This document shows positions 23,416-36,835 of a stretch of DNA of 64,000 nt, one piece after another. The notes below the pieces were generated by a model. That model worked only from the letters and a program-made list of their open reading frames with translations, did no database searches and had not been told where the DNA came from. A program made the position numbers and the translations under genes. Position 1 is the stretch's first letter, and every line of letters begins with the position of its first letter. Source of the DNA: Dreissena polymorpha (lineage: Eukaryota > Mollusca > Bivalvia > Myida > Dreissenidae); the NCBI RefSeq assembly GCF_020536995.1, contig NC_068360.1, positions 91,244,919 to 91,308,918 on the forward strand, read 5' to 3'.

Positions 23416-26360
23416 CTAATTTATGGTTCGTATCTTCAGCAGTGAAAGTTATAACAAGGTATGTCTTAACGATGCATGGTTTGAACATTGCACAACGATG
23501 GGTTCAATTCAAAAGTTGGCCTCTGTACCAATGAATTCGCCGTTAGTCGTAACAAGTCGAGAACTGATATCCGTCATAGAAAACAAAGAAAGTCAAACCA
23601 TGCAAACGTACATGACAATCATTCCCGGTATTCGTCAACTTATGAATTCGTATTCTTTTGTTGAACAAGAGGTTCTTCAATCCTACCATAATGATCACCC
23701 TAACTATATTATCGTTACCATAATCTATTCGCATCACAATCACTTCGTCCAGACGTTCAGAATTACTGCAGGATACCATGTGATGACATCGACAGAAACA
23801 CATGTTGTCTTCTTAATAATTTTATTTAATATGTTTACCCTATGGCGCATTCCGTTATCCAGCTGGGATGTACTTGAGGATATTTGTATCATTCATTTAT
23901 TATGTACTTTATTAAGTGAACAATTAACATAAATCAGTCTATGCGAAAAATAACAAAGATGTCACTTATACATTTCAAGTATTTGATTGTGCAACTATCT
24001 ATGCCTATAAAGTAATTTTCGAATTTTCATATGCTCGTTTAACGTCTTTTGACCATATCGGATATGAAGCCCACCAACATTATGTAGTTTATAACTCGCG
24101 TCAGTTGTTACCCAAAATGTATTGCTAAATATTAACAAGCATAAGAACGTACGTACGATAAAAATTGTGGTTCGAATTTTTCGACTTAACCGGGGTTACG
24201 GTAAAAGGGAAACAACTAGCGCAACATATCAACCGGATACTCTACAAGTAGTTGCTGCTGACCTTACACATGTATTTAGCATAGGGTTGTAATATACAGG
24301 TATAATGCTAAAGTCACTTTCACGCTCCCAATACTACATACGTATGCTATATAAAAAATCAACAACAAACAGTACCATACGATGGTTATTTACAATAGGA
24401 AGACCCTATAAACAAGTAAAATTTGTGTAAACACATTGAAATACAAACATTCGGCAACTTTAAAGCATGTAAATATCTTCCATGATGGCATCTACTTTCG
24501 TTTTGTGGATGATATCTAGTCAGGATCGGATTCAATCGGTTTGCGTTCATTTGCATAATTTATACTAGCTATCACAGAAATATGCTGCTGAAGCTTTCCG
24601 TGTGCCGACGCTTACCGAATCAATCTCGCGTTCGCTCGTAAATGCTCGGACATTTGGCGAGAAATAAAAATGGAATTATTTGTGACACAAAAAAAATAAA
24701 AACGAGCATTTTGTATCTCGTTGAATCAATGTTACCAGACAACATATAACGTTCAAATTTTGTATTTTGCTAAAAGGAACATTGATGTTTGTATTGGTTA
24801 GCTTTATTTTACGAAATATTCGATATTTTTCAGCGTGATCGTTACTTTAATATCCGTGCCTCGGCACACATGCATCAAAGTTATAACTATTTTTGCAGAT
24901 ATTAATGAATGTGCATCTTCTCCATGTCTTGACGGTGGTACATGTTCAGATGGTGTTAACGCTTACAACAATAATGCTTAGCTGGCTTCAGTGGAAGGCG
25001 TTGTGAAATCAGTGAGTAATTTTGTGGTTTCACCTTACTCAACATTCAATTTAATTATCTGGGCAGTCCCATATCAAGATTTCAATATGAATGAATCTTA
25101 ATAAAAACATTGTCGTTTAACATAAAATCCATATAAATACGGTCTCCGTCTTCTATGTGACGTTCATTTGGAATGACCCTTTAAAATTAAAAGAAACTCG
25201 TACCGTTTTGTAAATTTTTATTACAAATTTGACTTATGTCTTGTCCTGAGAGCAATCGCAATTACTCAGTGTTAATTAATAGTATCAATGACATTGTTAA
25301 CATCCACCGTTATCCCACATTCTGGATTCAATCCTGTTTCAGCCGCAACGTTAGAATAGTTCAATACAGAAACAGCTTTAAGTGTTCAAGGTTTCACGTT
25401 ATAGAGAAGATACTGCTTAAAACATTCATAAAATAAATACTATAGAGGTAACAGAAAAATCATGATTTACAATATGTTCAGTTCATTCTCAGAAACACCT
25501 GTTTAATATATATTGTTTCCAAGACTTTTAAAATAAAAAAGCTGTTGTGTGTTCATTTTGTAAATTTTCGTGTTTGTACAATTTTAGATTTAAAAAAATA
25601 GCTACTATGCTACAAATGTGACGACATGATGAACTTGAACTCTGTGATACAGTGAAGACATGTGGCGATAGTGAAGTGAGATGATTGAGTTTTTCTTCAA
25701 TCATAGACTTATTTCAGAATACTGTTTAAAATAACATTAAAGATCAGACAAGTTTATTCAGAACACCGTAAAAATTTAAATGTGTTAATGTGCATCTAAA
25801 TTATGAAACTTATTTGTTTTCACGTGTTTATTGTAGGGCGAATGCATTTCAAGTGTATGTTGGGATGTGCCAATATATCAATGTTCTACAATGTTCATAT
25901 AATGTAATGCATTCATAAACTAGTTCATCTAATTTTGATGTTAATCTGGGAGTTTTATCATTGATTGTTTCTACATAGAGTTCTCCTCTCGTTAGGCAGT
26001 AAGGCATTATTAATTTATTGCATTTCAGTTTTTATAAATGTACATATATACCATTCATTCCGCATATATGTATTATTTGTGTGATTTTATGGATTCAGAT
26101 TTGTTCGACCTCTAGTAAATGTGCAACATATTGCAGTGGCGACTACTGAAATGGACGTGAAAACAAGAATGAATGTAGTTTATATATGAGTATTTAGCTA
26201 GTGTCTTGTTCATATATGCGTATGTCAGAGCTAGTGTTGTTTAATATGTGTGTTAGATTAATCTCAAGACACATACAAGGCCCATTGTGCTAGGCCTGCA
26301 ATCACGTTCGAACCATTCAGAAATCCACGTCCATACGCCGTGTAATAAACACCAGGTGAG
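23416..26360 (+). pseudogene. IgGFc-binding/EGF/Ly6 family member, copy A, decayed
   Basis: The copy keeps the order of the family but no complete module. 23416-23880 encodes the C-terminal half of the IgGFc-binding module (MVRIFSSESYNKVCLND, IIPGIRQLMNSYSFV, GYHVMTSTETHVVF) with an internal loss of some 30 codons relative to copy C. An EGF exon at 24899-25011 is one base shorter than the 114 bp of intact copies and carries a stop. Ly6-type exons at 25588-25675, ~25836-25890, 26099-26160 and ~26258-26356 align with copy B exons but contain stops. No signal-peptide exon is seen. It is a host-gene pseudogene produced by tandem duplication; expression is unlikely. Confidence 0.8.
24899..25011 (+). 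pseudogene. EGF exon of copy A
   Basis: After the acceptor TTTTTGCAG it reads [20 protein letters not shown], a calcium-binding EGF start, and then leaves frame in a damaged segment before the donor A|GTGAGT. The intact 114-bp form is seen at 35779-35892 and 62242-62355. Confidence 0.8.
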
Positions 26361-26749
26361 TTTAAATATGCACGATTCTGTATTATTCCAAATAGAGTTC
26401 TATACTATTAAATGGTTATTTAACACATTAATTTTATCATACGATTAACTTAGTGTTTTTTCGAAACTAACCATATAATTCTACGTGTAATAAAAAGGAT
26501 AAATGTCTTTTATTAATGGTCTCATTGTCAAATTACATGCATTTATTTACGTTTGGCTGTATATCGCTAAATCCTACTTATTCTTTTGTTTATAAAACCC
26601 TGAACGTTGCTGAATAATAGATAGAATCTTAAAATAAAGCTGATTCAAAAGAACGCATTTCATAGCCACTTTCGTTATGACAATACCATTATAGACATAA
26701 ATGTTTGAATTTACCGGCTTTCTGTAAGGCCGTCATAAGTAACGGTAAC

Positions 26750-27125
26750 TCGTGGTAGGTCGTCGAGACGAGATAACTTACTCGCGGTAAAGACATAAGC
26801 AATTGATCAACATACATGCTGTTAAACGCTTGTTTCGAAATTGCTAATAACGCGGAGGCTCAAATAATTTTGGACCACATAAATTGGACAGATAACCGGT
26901 TTAGTGGCTTTTATTAGTGTATATAGTGTGTTTATTCCAATTGGTTTATACAGGTGTTATCACGTGTTAGTTATCTCGTTCCTGTGATTTACTAAGTTGT
27001 TCCCACGAATTAACAATGCTATTACCATGACTTACTAAGTCGTCATGTCATCACAACGATTTACTTATTATTTACCATAACTTACTCGTTCCCTGAACTA
27101 TCTCGTTTGCACGATTACGTATTAT
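26750..27125. repeat. Degenerate minisatellite of TTACTAAGTCGT-like units
   Basis: Phrases such as GATAACTTACTCG, GATTTACTAAGTTGTTCC, GACTTACTAAGTCGT, CGATTTACTTA and AACTTACTCGTTCC recur with irregular spacing in both orientations. Units are short and diverged. No coding potential. Confidence 0.5.
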
Positions 27126-27178
27126 TATTAATAGTATTTTACTTATAATTATAATTATTATAATAAATATAATTGTAG

Positions 27179-27208
27179 TTATATTTATAAGTATACTTAT
27201 AAATATAA
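27179..27208. repeat. Perfect 30-bp AT palindrome
   Basis: The sequence is exactly self-complementary about GTATAC at its centre (left half TTATATTTATAAGTA). It lies within a ~130-bp A/T-only-like tract and could form a cruciform. Confidence 0.85.
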
Positions 27209-28319
27209 TTTATCTTATTATGATAATTATGACTTTTAAGAAGGCTTACGGGGTTATACCGATTACGAGACAAGTTGACCATGGGACGCGATGGTGCTGT
27301 TTAAAAAGTAAATTTCAGCGCATAGACGCGGATATTTTTTAAGTGAGTTTATCATGAAATGAATCATGTAAATACAGTATTGCTGGTTTTGACGTACAGT
27401 GTTGCTTGTGAATATGTTTAATTTAATTGTAATGAAGTATTCCTATCGCTCTTACTTACGACATATTTTCGTTGGATGGTGTACGGCTTACGATTTCCAA
27501 AGCGTTTGTCCGTAGTTTATGTATTCCGTATGATAAAAGAGGCCGTATGCTAAAAACCATGACGGAGTACTTTAACACAGAAAATTACAAAATTACTAAC
27601 GGATGTTTGGTAACACAAACCGATAATAAATAGAAAAAAACAAATAGCCAACTAACTAATGACACAGTTAAAGACAGATCTAATACTTTAACCTAAGCTT
27701 CGTCCGCAATCACTGTTTGGCTTAATGCACTAATAATTAAGTATTAAAAGATAACTTATTAATCCTTGGCATAAGGGTATTTATTTATACAAATTGACGT
27801 GAGGTGGTTAACGTATATGCGACTAAATTTAAATAAATGATAAGTATTTTAAAACATCAATAATAACAAATAAATTACTTTAATACACACATTCACTATA
27901 CATGAATCGAAATTAAAAACATCAAGATATTCAAATAAATACAGGTTAGTAGACGTTTCACTGTACAATACGGAGATATATCTTGAAAAGCAAATTAATG
28001 TACTTCCAGTTTTCTATGTGAGTAGTTATCCGATACCTAAGATTTCAAATCTTTCGAAAGTGCACGCTATTCGTTAGTCAAGTTAAATTAGGTTATCATG
28101 ACTTTCTTGTTGTAAGCTCACCTGTGAAATACACATGGTGATCTTTTGGAAGCACTTTTTGTCCGTCGTTCGTCGTTTATCATCCGTTAACTGTTCATAC
28201 CAACGAACTCTCCTCCTCCTAAACCGCGAGTAAGATTTACTTCTTCTTCTGCTGCTACTTTGTACTTCCTACAGTCAATTGCTGGCTATTACAGGAATGC
28301 CTGTTATAGGTAGATATAG

Positions 28320-28459
28320 ACACCGTTCAGTCCGTTTTCAAGGAAGAACCAGTACTTGGTGTCTATGGAGGAGATAATGAGAACGATCCCTGAGTAGGGA
28401 GCGAACCCACGAATTCTCGATCGTAAGGTGGACACCTCATCCACTAGACCACCGCGACC
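28320..28459 (-). repeat. tRNA-derived SINE, reverse orientation
   Basis: On the minus strand, 28459 downward reads GGTCGCGGTGGTCTAGTGGA, an A-box, then a B-box GTGGGTTCGCTCCC. The SINE body follows; on the plus strand it reads AAGAACCAGTACTTGGTGTC. The head looks tRNA-like but lacks a proper cloverleaf, typical of a SINE promoter region. The boundary on the low-coordinate side is uncertain, and homologous sequence may extend to ~28140. Confidence 0.75.
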
Positions 28460-28989
28460 TTTTATATTGCAGATAGTTAGATTTTAGCACAATTGCCATA
28501 ATTATTTGTAGGTTGGTTCCATGCATCGATTATTGTACTCAAAATAAGATCGACATTGTTTATATAAGGACAATGAACCGTTATATTTCTTCTTTGATTT
28601 TGTATTAGGATGGATTGTTTCATATAGTGTTATATTCTGTTCATACAATTTTAAAATGAATCCATATATTAATGGTTTATTAATAATAAATTTTATAGGC
28701 TTGATATAAATAGTATTTCCATTTAAAAACAAGGTCATGCATATGTGAATCCGATTGATACACATTGTATGGTTTCATTTATTGAAATATGATAAACACG
28801 CAAATGCAAAGATTAAATCTATATAAATGTAAATTTGTCAATTATTAGGACGATTTCGTTCGACATATTGGCATAAGTTGTTTATATAATTATTTTCCGT
28901 TTCTTTCCGTTTCTTTCTTTACTTTTCTCTTTTCTTAAAGTGCATTAATATTTTGCTTAAAGGTGTTAATTTATCAAAAACTAACGATA

Positions 28990-29290
28990 TACGATAGCCA
29001 CAGATGTACATAGAATATAACCTGTCCATAGTGATACGACTGAAAAACTAATTAGAACGATGAAAGCAAACATATTAGCACCAAGCGATGGCTTAAACTT
29101 CGTGCATTACGAACCACAATTTCAGACGTGTTTTATACAAAAGTGTTACAACTTTAAGATTAATACCATTTCGACTTTTGAAACTTCGTTTGAGAACATG
29201 CTCTATAAAAGTCACATCGTGATGACACATCTCCGTGAAGTAACATATGGAGGACGAGTACATGGACTTACCAAAGCAGCCTGTTCGTGA
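28990..29290 (+). repeat. Duplicated upstream block, copy B
   Basis: CTCTATAAAAGTCACATCGTGATG, CGTGAAGTAACATATGGAGGA and AGCCTGTTCGTGATT have counterparts at 52320-52660, 58880-59070 and, split by the Harbinger-like element, at 18845-18876 plus 22891-22965. The TCTATAAA phrase looks TATA-like, but the block is 1.5-2.7 kb upstream of the first coding exons of copies B and C, so a promoter role is unproven. The 76-codon frame here is not supported as a gene. Confidence 0.6.
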
Positions 29291-29520
29291 TTAATTTAAT
29301 GAATAACAATGACTCCATTAAGAACACTTAGGCTAAATTCAGTTCAATTTTTCAACATAGGTTGAAAGCATTCCATTTATGTAAGATAATCATGTGTTAT
29401 AATATACAGTAGTAACATACACAGCATGCATGTTTTAATGGAAACCAAAATCAGTATTTTTTGTGAATAATAATTTCAGTAGCTGGTCATTTCCAAAACA
29501 TATTATTTAATATTTATTTA

Positions 29521-29902
29521 ATGCTTTCCGGTGGTTTATACAGAAATATCTGTGTATTAAAACTGATAATTTCACTGTTTCAAACAGTGAAAATTATTAG
29601 TGAAAATTATCGATAATTTTCACTGATTACTGTGAAATGACGTCATTTTTTGACGAAATGACGTCATTATCCTAGCGAAATTCTTTAGTTAAACTCTTTA
29701 ACAATGTATATAAACTGTGAACAAAGCATAAAATAAAAAGAAAATTTGTTGGATTCAGTGGAATATCGATTTTAATTCCCTCGTGATCATAGAAAAAAAT
29801 TATTTTCACTCGTGGCTGCGCCACTCGTGAAAATATTATTTTCTATGATCACTCGTGAATTAAAATCGATAATCCACCGAATCCAGCAAATATCCTCTAT
29901 AT
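29521..29902 (+). repeat. Dispersed repeat with internal foldback, copy 2
   Basis: Direct-orientation partner of 849-1256. It includes TGACGTCATTTTTTGACGA and a palindrome at 29748-29886 bounded by GTTGGATTC and GAATCCAGC, with the shared centre ACTCGTGGCTGCGCCACTCG. It lies between the duplicated block and exon 1 of copy B, and no equivalent is seen before copy C. Confidence 0.7.
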
Positions 29903-30351
29903 CGCCGTCGTTTATTATATTCTTATATAAATAATGATAGCGTTTGAATCAAGTGGTTGCATATTGGGACAAGATGTTAAGTAGTTAGAGAAATGATATA
30001 TGTATTTGTTATTATTGTAACCTCTTTGCCTCGGCAATCGGGTAAAGTGTTTCAGGATGCGTGGTTAGTTTTCAATCATACAACTTATTGTTTGCCAGAC
30101 CAAACATTGTCTAAGGTTTCTCGACGTTTCTAATGATTCACGTCTGACCAAATATACATACACATCCTCAATATACTGCTTGTTGGTATAAAATTATTAC
30201 TGAAGAGTCCCCAACTAGGTATACATATTAAAACTGTATCCATAGATCTGGTACATTTGTATCAATCAATGGATAGCAAAATGGGACACGTTCAAAACAT
30301 TGACGTTGGTCATGCATTGGCCTGTGATATAGCGAGGGTAGATGTATGTAT

Positions 30352-30377
30352 GTATATATATATATATATATATATAT
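30352..30377. repeat. TA microsatellite
   Basis: Thirteen uninterrupted TA units. Confidence 0.95.
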
Positions 30378-30871
30378 CTGTTGAAAAAAGTAGCCCGATC
30401 GGTCTTTTTTCTATCACATTATTAAAAAAACGAAATGGATCGCAAGAAAATATCAACTGTTCATACATTTCATCTTAAAAGAACACTCCGGACTTTGCAT
30501 ATGAAATGCAACCATTACTTAAGCAGTTTATTGTATGAAGGCGAGTATACCTTTACGTTTTTAACAATTTAAAAAGTGTTTTTATCTCCGTATATGTATA
30601 GTATAAGACAAAACACACCTTCACTTGTAATCGGATTTTTTGGTAAATGTTCATGGACAAAAACGGAAGGGACGATACAAATTGTAAGATTGTAATATGA
30701 AACGCTATGCAACATTTAGATAATTTCACGCGAGTTGGGTTATTGTTAATATATGACAATAAAATACTCCGTAGCGCACCCGTAATGATTTCCCGCGATT
30801 TCTTCGAAGATTAACGAGCCTTTTTACCTGTTTACTTATGGATATATAATTTAAGCAGGTACTAATTTGAA

Positions 30872-30953
30872 GTTGCCGTGGCCGAGTGGTTAAGGCGGTG
30901 GACTAGACATATTTTGGAATCTTCCCACACTGGTTCGAATCCTGCCGACAACG
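30872..30953 (+). tRNA. tRNA-Ser-like gene or pseudogene
   Basis: The 82 bases have tRNA-Ser layout: A-box GTGGCCGAGTGGTTAAGGC, loop CTAGACA with anticodon AGA in the expected place, an extra arm, B-box GGTTCGAATCC and a final G discriminator. Acceptor stem GTTGCCG/CGACAAC has one mismatch. The anticodon stem (GTGGA against TATTT) and the T stem (ACTGG against CCTGC) are poorly paired. The A- and B-boxes are intact, but the stems suggest a decayed copy. There is no clear T-run terminator directly behind it. Confidence 0.6.
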
Positions 30954-32127
30954 CATATTTTACGACGCGTTTTATTGCTTTTCTAACGTAATTTGATTAA
31001 ATATAGCATATAAGTAATGTTTATTGTTAAAAATGTTGCAATATCAAAATTAAAACAACGTTATGGCTAAATTGGATGATTTACTGCTAAAAATACGAAT
31101 CATGCATGTTGCATTTTTATTGTTATTTCAAAAAGTTAACGGTAAATCTGTTTATTTCTTGGTATGTTTGCTGTGTATAGTTAATGTATAAAAACTAAGT
31201 TACAAATATTACTTAAATGATACTATTTTGAATTTTATGACACTTTGTTTTTATCCAACCCAATTTCTTCTTGGCAGAAACCACTTACATTTCATGGCGC
31301 TCTTCCATAGATAACAAGTTATAAAAAATAAATGTCTGTAAAAGAATACTTATTTCGTCTTGTTTAAACTTTAAACACATTTACTGCATCTGTACGCACC
31401 AACTGCATGCCTATATTTGAAAATCTGTATGAATTAATAATTTTGCATATACCACAGGGGTGCAAATAAATTGGGCAAAAGCCGAGCGTGGGTGTGGATT
31501 TTAAAATCAGTATATATTTGTTAAGCATGGGAAGCATGTCTAAAAATTTGAATGTAGTTAAGTTAAATGATGCTGATTAAGAAAAGAATACATAATATTA
31601 TATTTGGAAAGGTGCCAATTACGGGTGCACTACCTTAATTAACAAGATGTCTACATTCTGTGCTATGATTGGCGTTAAAACGTAAAAATACATTAATTTA
31701 TTGTCATTATTGATTGATCGAACTCAAATTTCCGAACGCATACATGTTTTACAAACAAATAATCAGATTTGTATTAAAAAATTGTTATCTCAAAATGATA
31801 AATGAACTCATTACCCGGTCCATAGAATGCAGCTAGCATACACAGAATGGTACCAGAATTGTTATCACCGTTGATCTAGGTCGAGCCGGAGAGAATCACA
31901 TAGACAGGCCTTGTTTCTTATCAAACGTTTATAAGGCTATGCGTTTAAATATTTATCTTAAAGTGCTGTTTGCAGAACATAATGGCGCATATGCATTGGG
32001 TTATATTGGCTTCCCTGTTCGGATGCACAGTTGCACTTAAATGTAAATAATTGATTTTTGTTTGTCGAGAATTTACTTATTTTAATTTGTCGCGTTTCAA
32101 TGCACACATTTTACTTATCTATTTCAG

Positions 32128-33302
32128 CAATCACAGGAAGGGAATTTGTCACTGGATTTCTGACCTTTGATCCAAGCTGCACAAGCTGCATTCTAAAGCT
32201 AGATAAAGCCTCCAGTACAAATGGGGATGTTGAAATATACGCACCATATCTGGGAATAAATTACACCTACTCTTTCAACAGAACATTCACAATTAAATTC
32301 AGCAGTAGTCTTCAGCTTTATGACACTCACATTGGACAAACGGCGTTTATATTAAATCAACAGTTGACGTTTCTGTTTACGTTTTCACATATTATTATAG
32401 ATCCAATGAAGACACACACGTATGCCTGCCTGTTCAATCACTTGAAAGAGAATATTATATATCCAGTTACTGTATATGCCCGAAACTATTGAAGCTCCAT
32501 CACTTTTTATGGTGATATCCGCGTTTGAGAACACTGAGGTTAATATATCATTTCCCAACGGCACATCAATATCAAGGACAATGAACTGGTTGGACGTCTA
32601 TCAGGAAGCGTCCCCGAAAACCGATCTCACTGGTACTGTCGTCCGGTCAAGTAAACAAGTATCTGTGGTAAGCGGAGTGTCGTGTACATCTGGGCTTCAT
32701 GGCTGTTTTTGTTATATGCTTAGTGAAAGTATGCTGCCAACGAAAGCTTTCCAAACGTATTTCATCATTCCTCCAATTCTATCGAACAAATTCATGGTTC
32801 GTATTTTCAGTAGTCAAAGTAATAACAGAGTATGTGTGATAAAAGCATTGAGTGAAAATTGCACAACAATGCAATCACATGAATGGCTTGAATCAGCACC
32901 AATCAATTCGTCCTTAGTCGTCACTAGTCAAGAGCCGATATCCGTAATACAATACAATGAATACCAAGCGTACATGACAATAATTCCGGGTATTCGTCAA
33001 ATTATGAAGTCTTATAGTTTTGTTGTACCATATTTCGCTTATGATCATAATAACTTAATTGCCGTTACCATACTCTCATCCGTTGTGCAATCACTTCGTC
33101 TAGACGGCAAACCACCTACTTATCAACTTGTTGACACGGCTCGCGTGGAACCTCCATTTAACAATTATACAGTCCTCACGTTCAGAATTACCGAAGGATA
33201 CCATGTGATGACTTAGACAGAAACTCATGTTGTTTTCGGATTGATTGTATTTGAAATAATGGGGCTTAACCGCATACGGCTATCCTGCTGGGATTAACTT
33301 TG
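32128..33302 (+). pseudogene. IgGFc-binding module exon of copy B
   Basis: The acceptor ATTTCAG precedes it and the donor G|GTAACT follows. It aligns throughout with the intact 1173-bp exon of copy C: REFVTGFL at the start, NGTSIS..MNWLDVYQEASP mid-way, and FMVRIFSSQSNNRVC and IIPGIRQIMKSYSFVVP near the end. It is broken by at least one single-base loss, one scrambled patch and one in-frame stop, so it cannot encode the whole module. Confidence 0.85.
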
Positions 33303-34770
33303 GTAACTGTAAATGATATATTTATAGTAAACGTTATGTTATTAATAACCAGCATACTAGTAATAAAAATCGATTTATTGTCAAAAACATGAACAAAAAT
33401 ACCCGATATACATTTCGAGTAGTTCATTGTGCTAGTTCATTGAGCTAGTAACTATGTAATATGTATCTTTTTATGGACTATCTGATTTAAGTATTGTAGA
33501 ATCATAAACGTCGCAACCACTCATACTTATTATTATAACTGTTGTTTTTAATCGCCATTTTAGCACGTTTTATGTGATGTTATTTCGATGTGTATAATGA
33601 GCTACAAATATACAGTTATAATGGTAATGTATGTGCACGCACATTCAGCCTTTTAATTAATTGTTGACCAGATATTCACGAATGTGCATCTAACCCCTGT
33701 CTGTATGGTGGTACATGTTCAAAGGGTGGTTACGGTTACACATGAACATGTCGAGCTGGCGTTGGTGGAAGGAACTTTGACACCGGTTAGTAAATTTGTT
33801 TTAAACTTTCGAAACATACAAAAATGCTGTGGAAAATCGCCCTCAATATTCTTAAATTAATTACCCTTAACATTACATGTGCTATTTGTAAAGAAATGCA
33901 AACAATTATTGCTTATAAACGCTACCACATGACCTGGAAATTGTCATTATAGCCAAAGTGAAATCATGTTAACATTCTGTATGTCAAGTATGCTTGTTCT
34001 ATCTTCATGTACTTTGCTCAAAACATGTTTAATGATATATCGGCTGAGTTTGAAAATGAGTTTGGTCTGTTGATTATAATGCAACCAGGGGGCAAGGCAG
34101 CTTTCCGTTCACGGCTTTGGGAAACACAAAAACATGTGAACTTACGCACATCAATATTATGGTTCGGATTTGTAGACATAACAGGAGTTACAGTACTTTA
34201 GTTTTATAAAACGGGCTTGTTCATTGTGTAACGTGAAGTACACACACTATTCATTCAACATGTAGAAGGCTAAACAAAATACAAACACATTAACTAGAAA
34301 TTTAACTTGCAGACCTCCACATGTGGGGGATATGTTTTCGATAAAACAGGAGTTTTGGCAACTATCTATACAGAAAAGTACATGTTTAACTGTGAATTTT
34401 AACAGTATTGATGCTAGAAATTTGCAAATTAAAAATGATTTGTTACATGACCAGAATTAGGACGCTTTATTGATAAAGTAAGGCAAATTCATTAATGGTT
34501 GTTCAATGTATATGTGTAACTCAACAATTATTAATATATAAAAAGGATGAAACTAACAAAAAATGTTAACCGTTATGTAAACTTGTTTCTCCATGATGTT
34601 AAATCACTTTGTAAACATTTACTGTAAATCACGCTTTCAATAGAAAACTTAAAACAAATCAACGGATACTCTGCATGTGTTTGCTACTGACAAAAACATA
34701 TACTTATTAAGAGGTAGGAACATACAAATGAAATGTCAATATCCGTGCCAGCTCACGTACATCTTTCCAG

Positions 34771-34884
34771 ATATTAACGAATGCGCATCCTCTCCATGTC
34801 TTCACGGTGTTACATGTTTAGATGGTGTTAACGCTTACACATGTACATGCTCAGCTGGCTTCAGTAGAATGAATTGTGAAATCA
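34771..34884 (+). CDS. EGF-like exon B2
   Basis: The acceptor CTTTCCAG precedes a 114-bp phase 1-1 exon reading [20 protein letters not shown], then [18 protein letters not shown]. All six EGF cysteines and the D-I-N-E calcium-binding start are present. The donor is A|GTATTT, weaker than the GTGAGT of its sister exons. The surrounding ~0.5 kb of intron resembles that around exon B3, so exon and introns duplicated together. Confidence 0.8.
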
Positions 34885-35778
34885 GTATTTTTGTGGATTT
34901 TTACATATCCCAACATCCAATTAAATCGTATGGACAGTCCCCCATCCATATCCCCAAATGAAAATAACCTGAGCTCGTTTAACAGAAATCCATATGAATT
35001 GGTTCTCCGTCTTGTTTTTACGTTAATGGGGAATGATCCTATGACGATAATAAATTAAAACACCTTTCTTAACTTTGATTACATATTTGACTTAATACTT
35101 GTTTCGACAGCCATCACAGAGGTTTTATTTACCAAGCATGTATGTGTATGTAGTGCACTTTTACACCCACTGTTAATCATGCATTTACAAGACAACCTTT
35201 GTTCGAATTAATGCTCCGGAAACTATGCCATTATTTGCTAATGGACTGAACAGATACTAGTTTACTCTTTCCACCGCCGATTACAATAAAACATGTTTAT
35301 ATAGCTTTTACTTAGATTGTTTTCAAACAAAAACCTGCAGGCAGTTTACCTTATGTGGTTTTTGTGTTAGAACAGTCGAATTTCCATGTTTTGGATAGAT
35401 GTTTGTTGACATAATCGAATGTTTAGCCCCTTTTTATCCTTTTTTAGGTGCGTCGGTTGTTACTCAAAAAGAAAAAACTCACAAAAACAAAAAGATTGGA
35501 CAATTTGTGTCATGCGCAACTGAATAAGTATTGTTGTAAAACGGATCTTAATAAACATACCAACCGTCAAGTATACTTGTACCTTCGTGCAGTGCAATGA
35601 CTTTATGAAGACCAGCTGTTAATCATGCTTTCAATAGGCAACTTAAAAAATGCACAGGCTACTCTAAAAGTATTTAGCTGCCGGCCTTACATATACTTAG
35701 TATGATATTTGCATGCACAGTTATAAAGCTTATATCCGTCCATGCGATTAATCAAATTTAATTTAACTCTTTTTCCAG

Positions 35779-35892
35779 ATGTTAATGAATGTGCATCCAC
35801 CCCATGTCATCACGGCGGTACGTGTTCTGCTGGTGTTAACGATTACACCTGTACATGCTCAGCTGGCTTCAGTGGCAGAAATTGTGAAGTCA
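35779..35892 (+). CDS. EGF-like exon B3
   Basis: The acceptor TTTTTCCAG and donor A|GTGAGT bound an intact 114-bp phase 1-1 exon. It reads [20 protein letters not shown] and [18 protein letters not shown], with six cysteines and a calcium-binding consensus. It is the exon immediately before the Ly6 exons. Confidence 0.87.
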
Positions 35893-36835
35893 GTGAGTAA
35901 TTTTGTGGTTTCACCTTTCTCAACATCCAATTAAATTATCTACACAGCCCACCATCAATATATTTACGTAAGGGAACACCTATATTATATGGGCTCGTTT
36001 TGAAAAATTAATGCAAATTAAGTTCACCATCTAGATCCTGAAGTCAATAACGCAACAACTATTCTTAATATTAGTTACAGCTTTGACTAATTTCTTGTTC
36101 TGAGAGCCATCACAGAGATTGCATTTGCTCAATTTAAAGTTGTATGTATTTTGATGACATTGTTCATTGCTGGTTTGAATAATTTGAGCTTATCGCATGA
36201 TATCCTGGGGCCATAGGTTAACATAAACACTATGTTCAAGGTCTTATATTGGCATTTTGCTTCGATCGTATTATTCGATTATATATACATGCGGTCCACA
36301 CGTTTGAAAATGCAGGGCAGACATGTACCTATCAGTTTTAACTTGTTCGCAAAGTCCACACATTCTTGGCTTAATATGTCGCTGTTTTTTTTTAAAACGC
36401 AAGCGTTCGTATTGAGATCTTATAGTTGCGCGTTGGGCTGGATGTCTTCATCCTATGAAGTAGTTGCGACCGAATTGTAATGCCTATTTTTGAGTGTGCT
36501 TTGTTTCGATGAGTCGTTATATCATTATTTATTTAGTTTTATTTTATTTTCATTGCATAAACGTACAAATGCATGATAAGCCATGCTTTATTGGTGTTAA
36601 ATGCGTACATAGTACTAGAATGCAATTTTTATAGGAATCTCAAACTCACGGAATCTGTTAAATATCTAGAGGCAATACTTGTTCACATACCGTGTATTAT
36701 AAAAAACGATAATTGATGAGTTTGAACACAAATGGCAATATGTCTTATATTCGAATTGCTATTTATAATGAGTAGTACACAATGTAAATAAACTGGTGTT
36801 GAGTTTGTGAATTTTGCGCTTATTTACAATTTCAG

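Noticed and set aside
26750-27125. CRISPR-like spaced repeats
   Set aside because: Units are diverged, irregularly spaced and occur in both orientations, in a eukaryotic genome; a degenerate minisatellite fits.
28387-28459. Functional tRNA gene on the minus strand
   Set aside because: A- and B-boxes are present but the acceptor and anticodon stems do not form, and a SINE body follows with a second copy at 18.0 kb.
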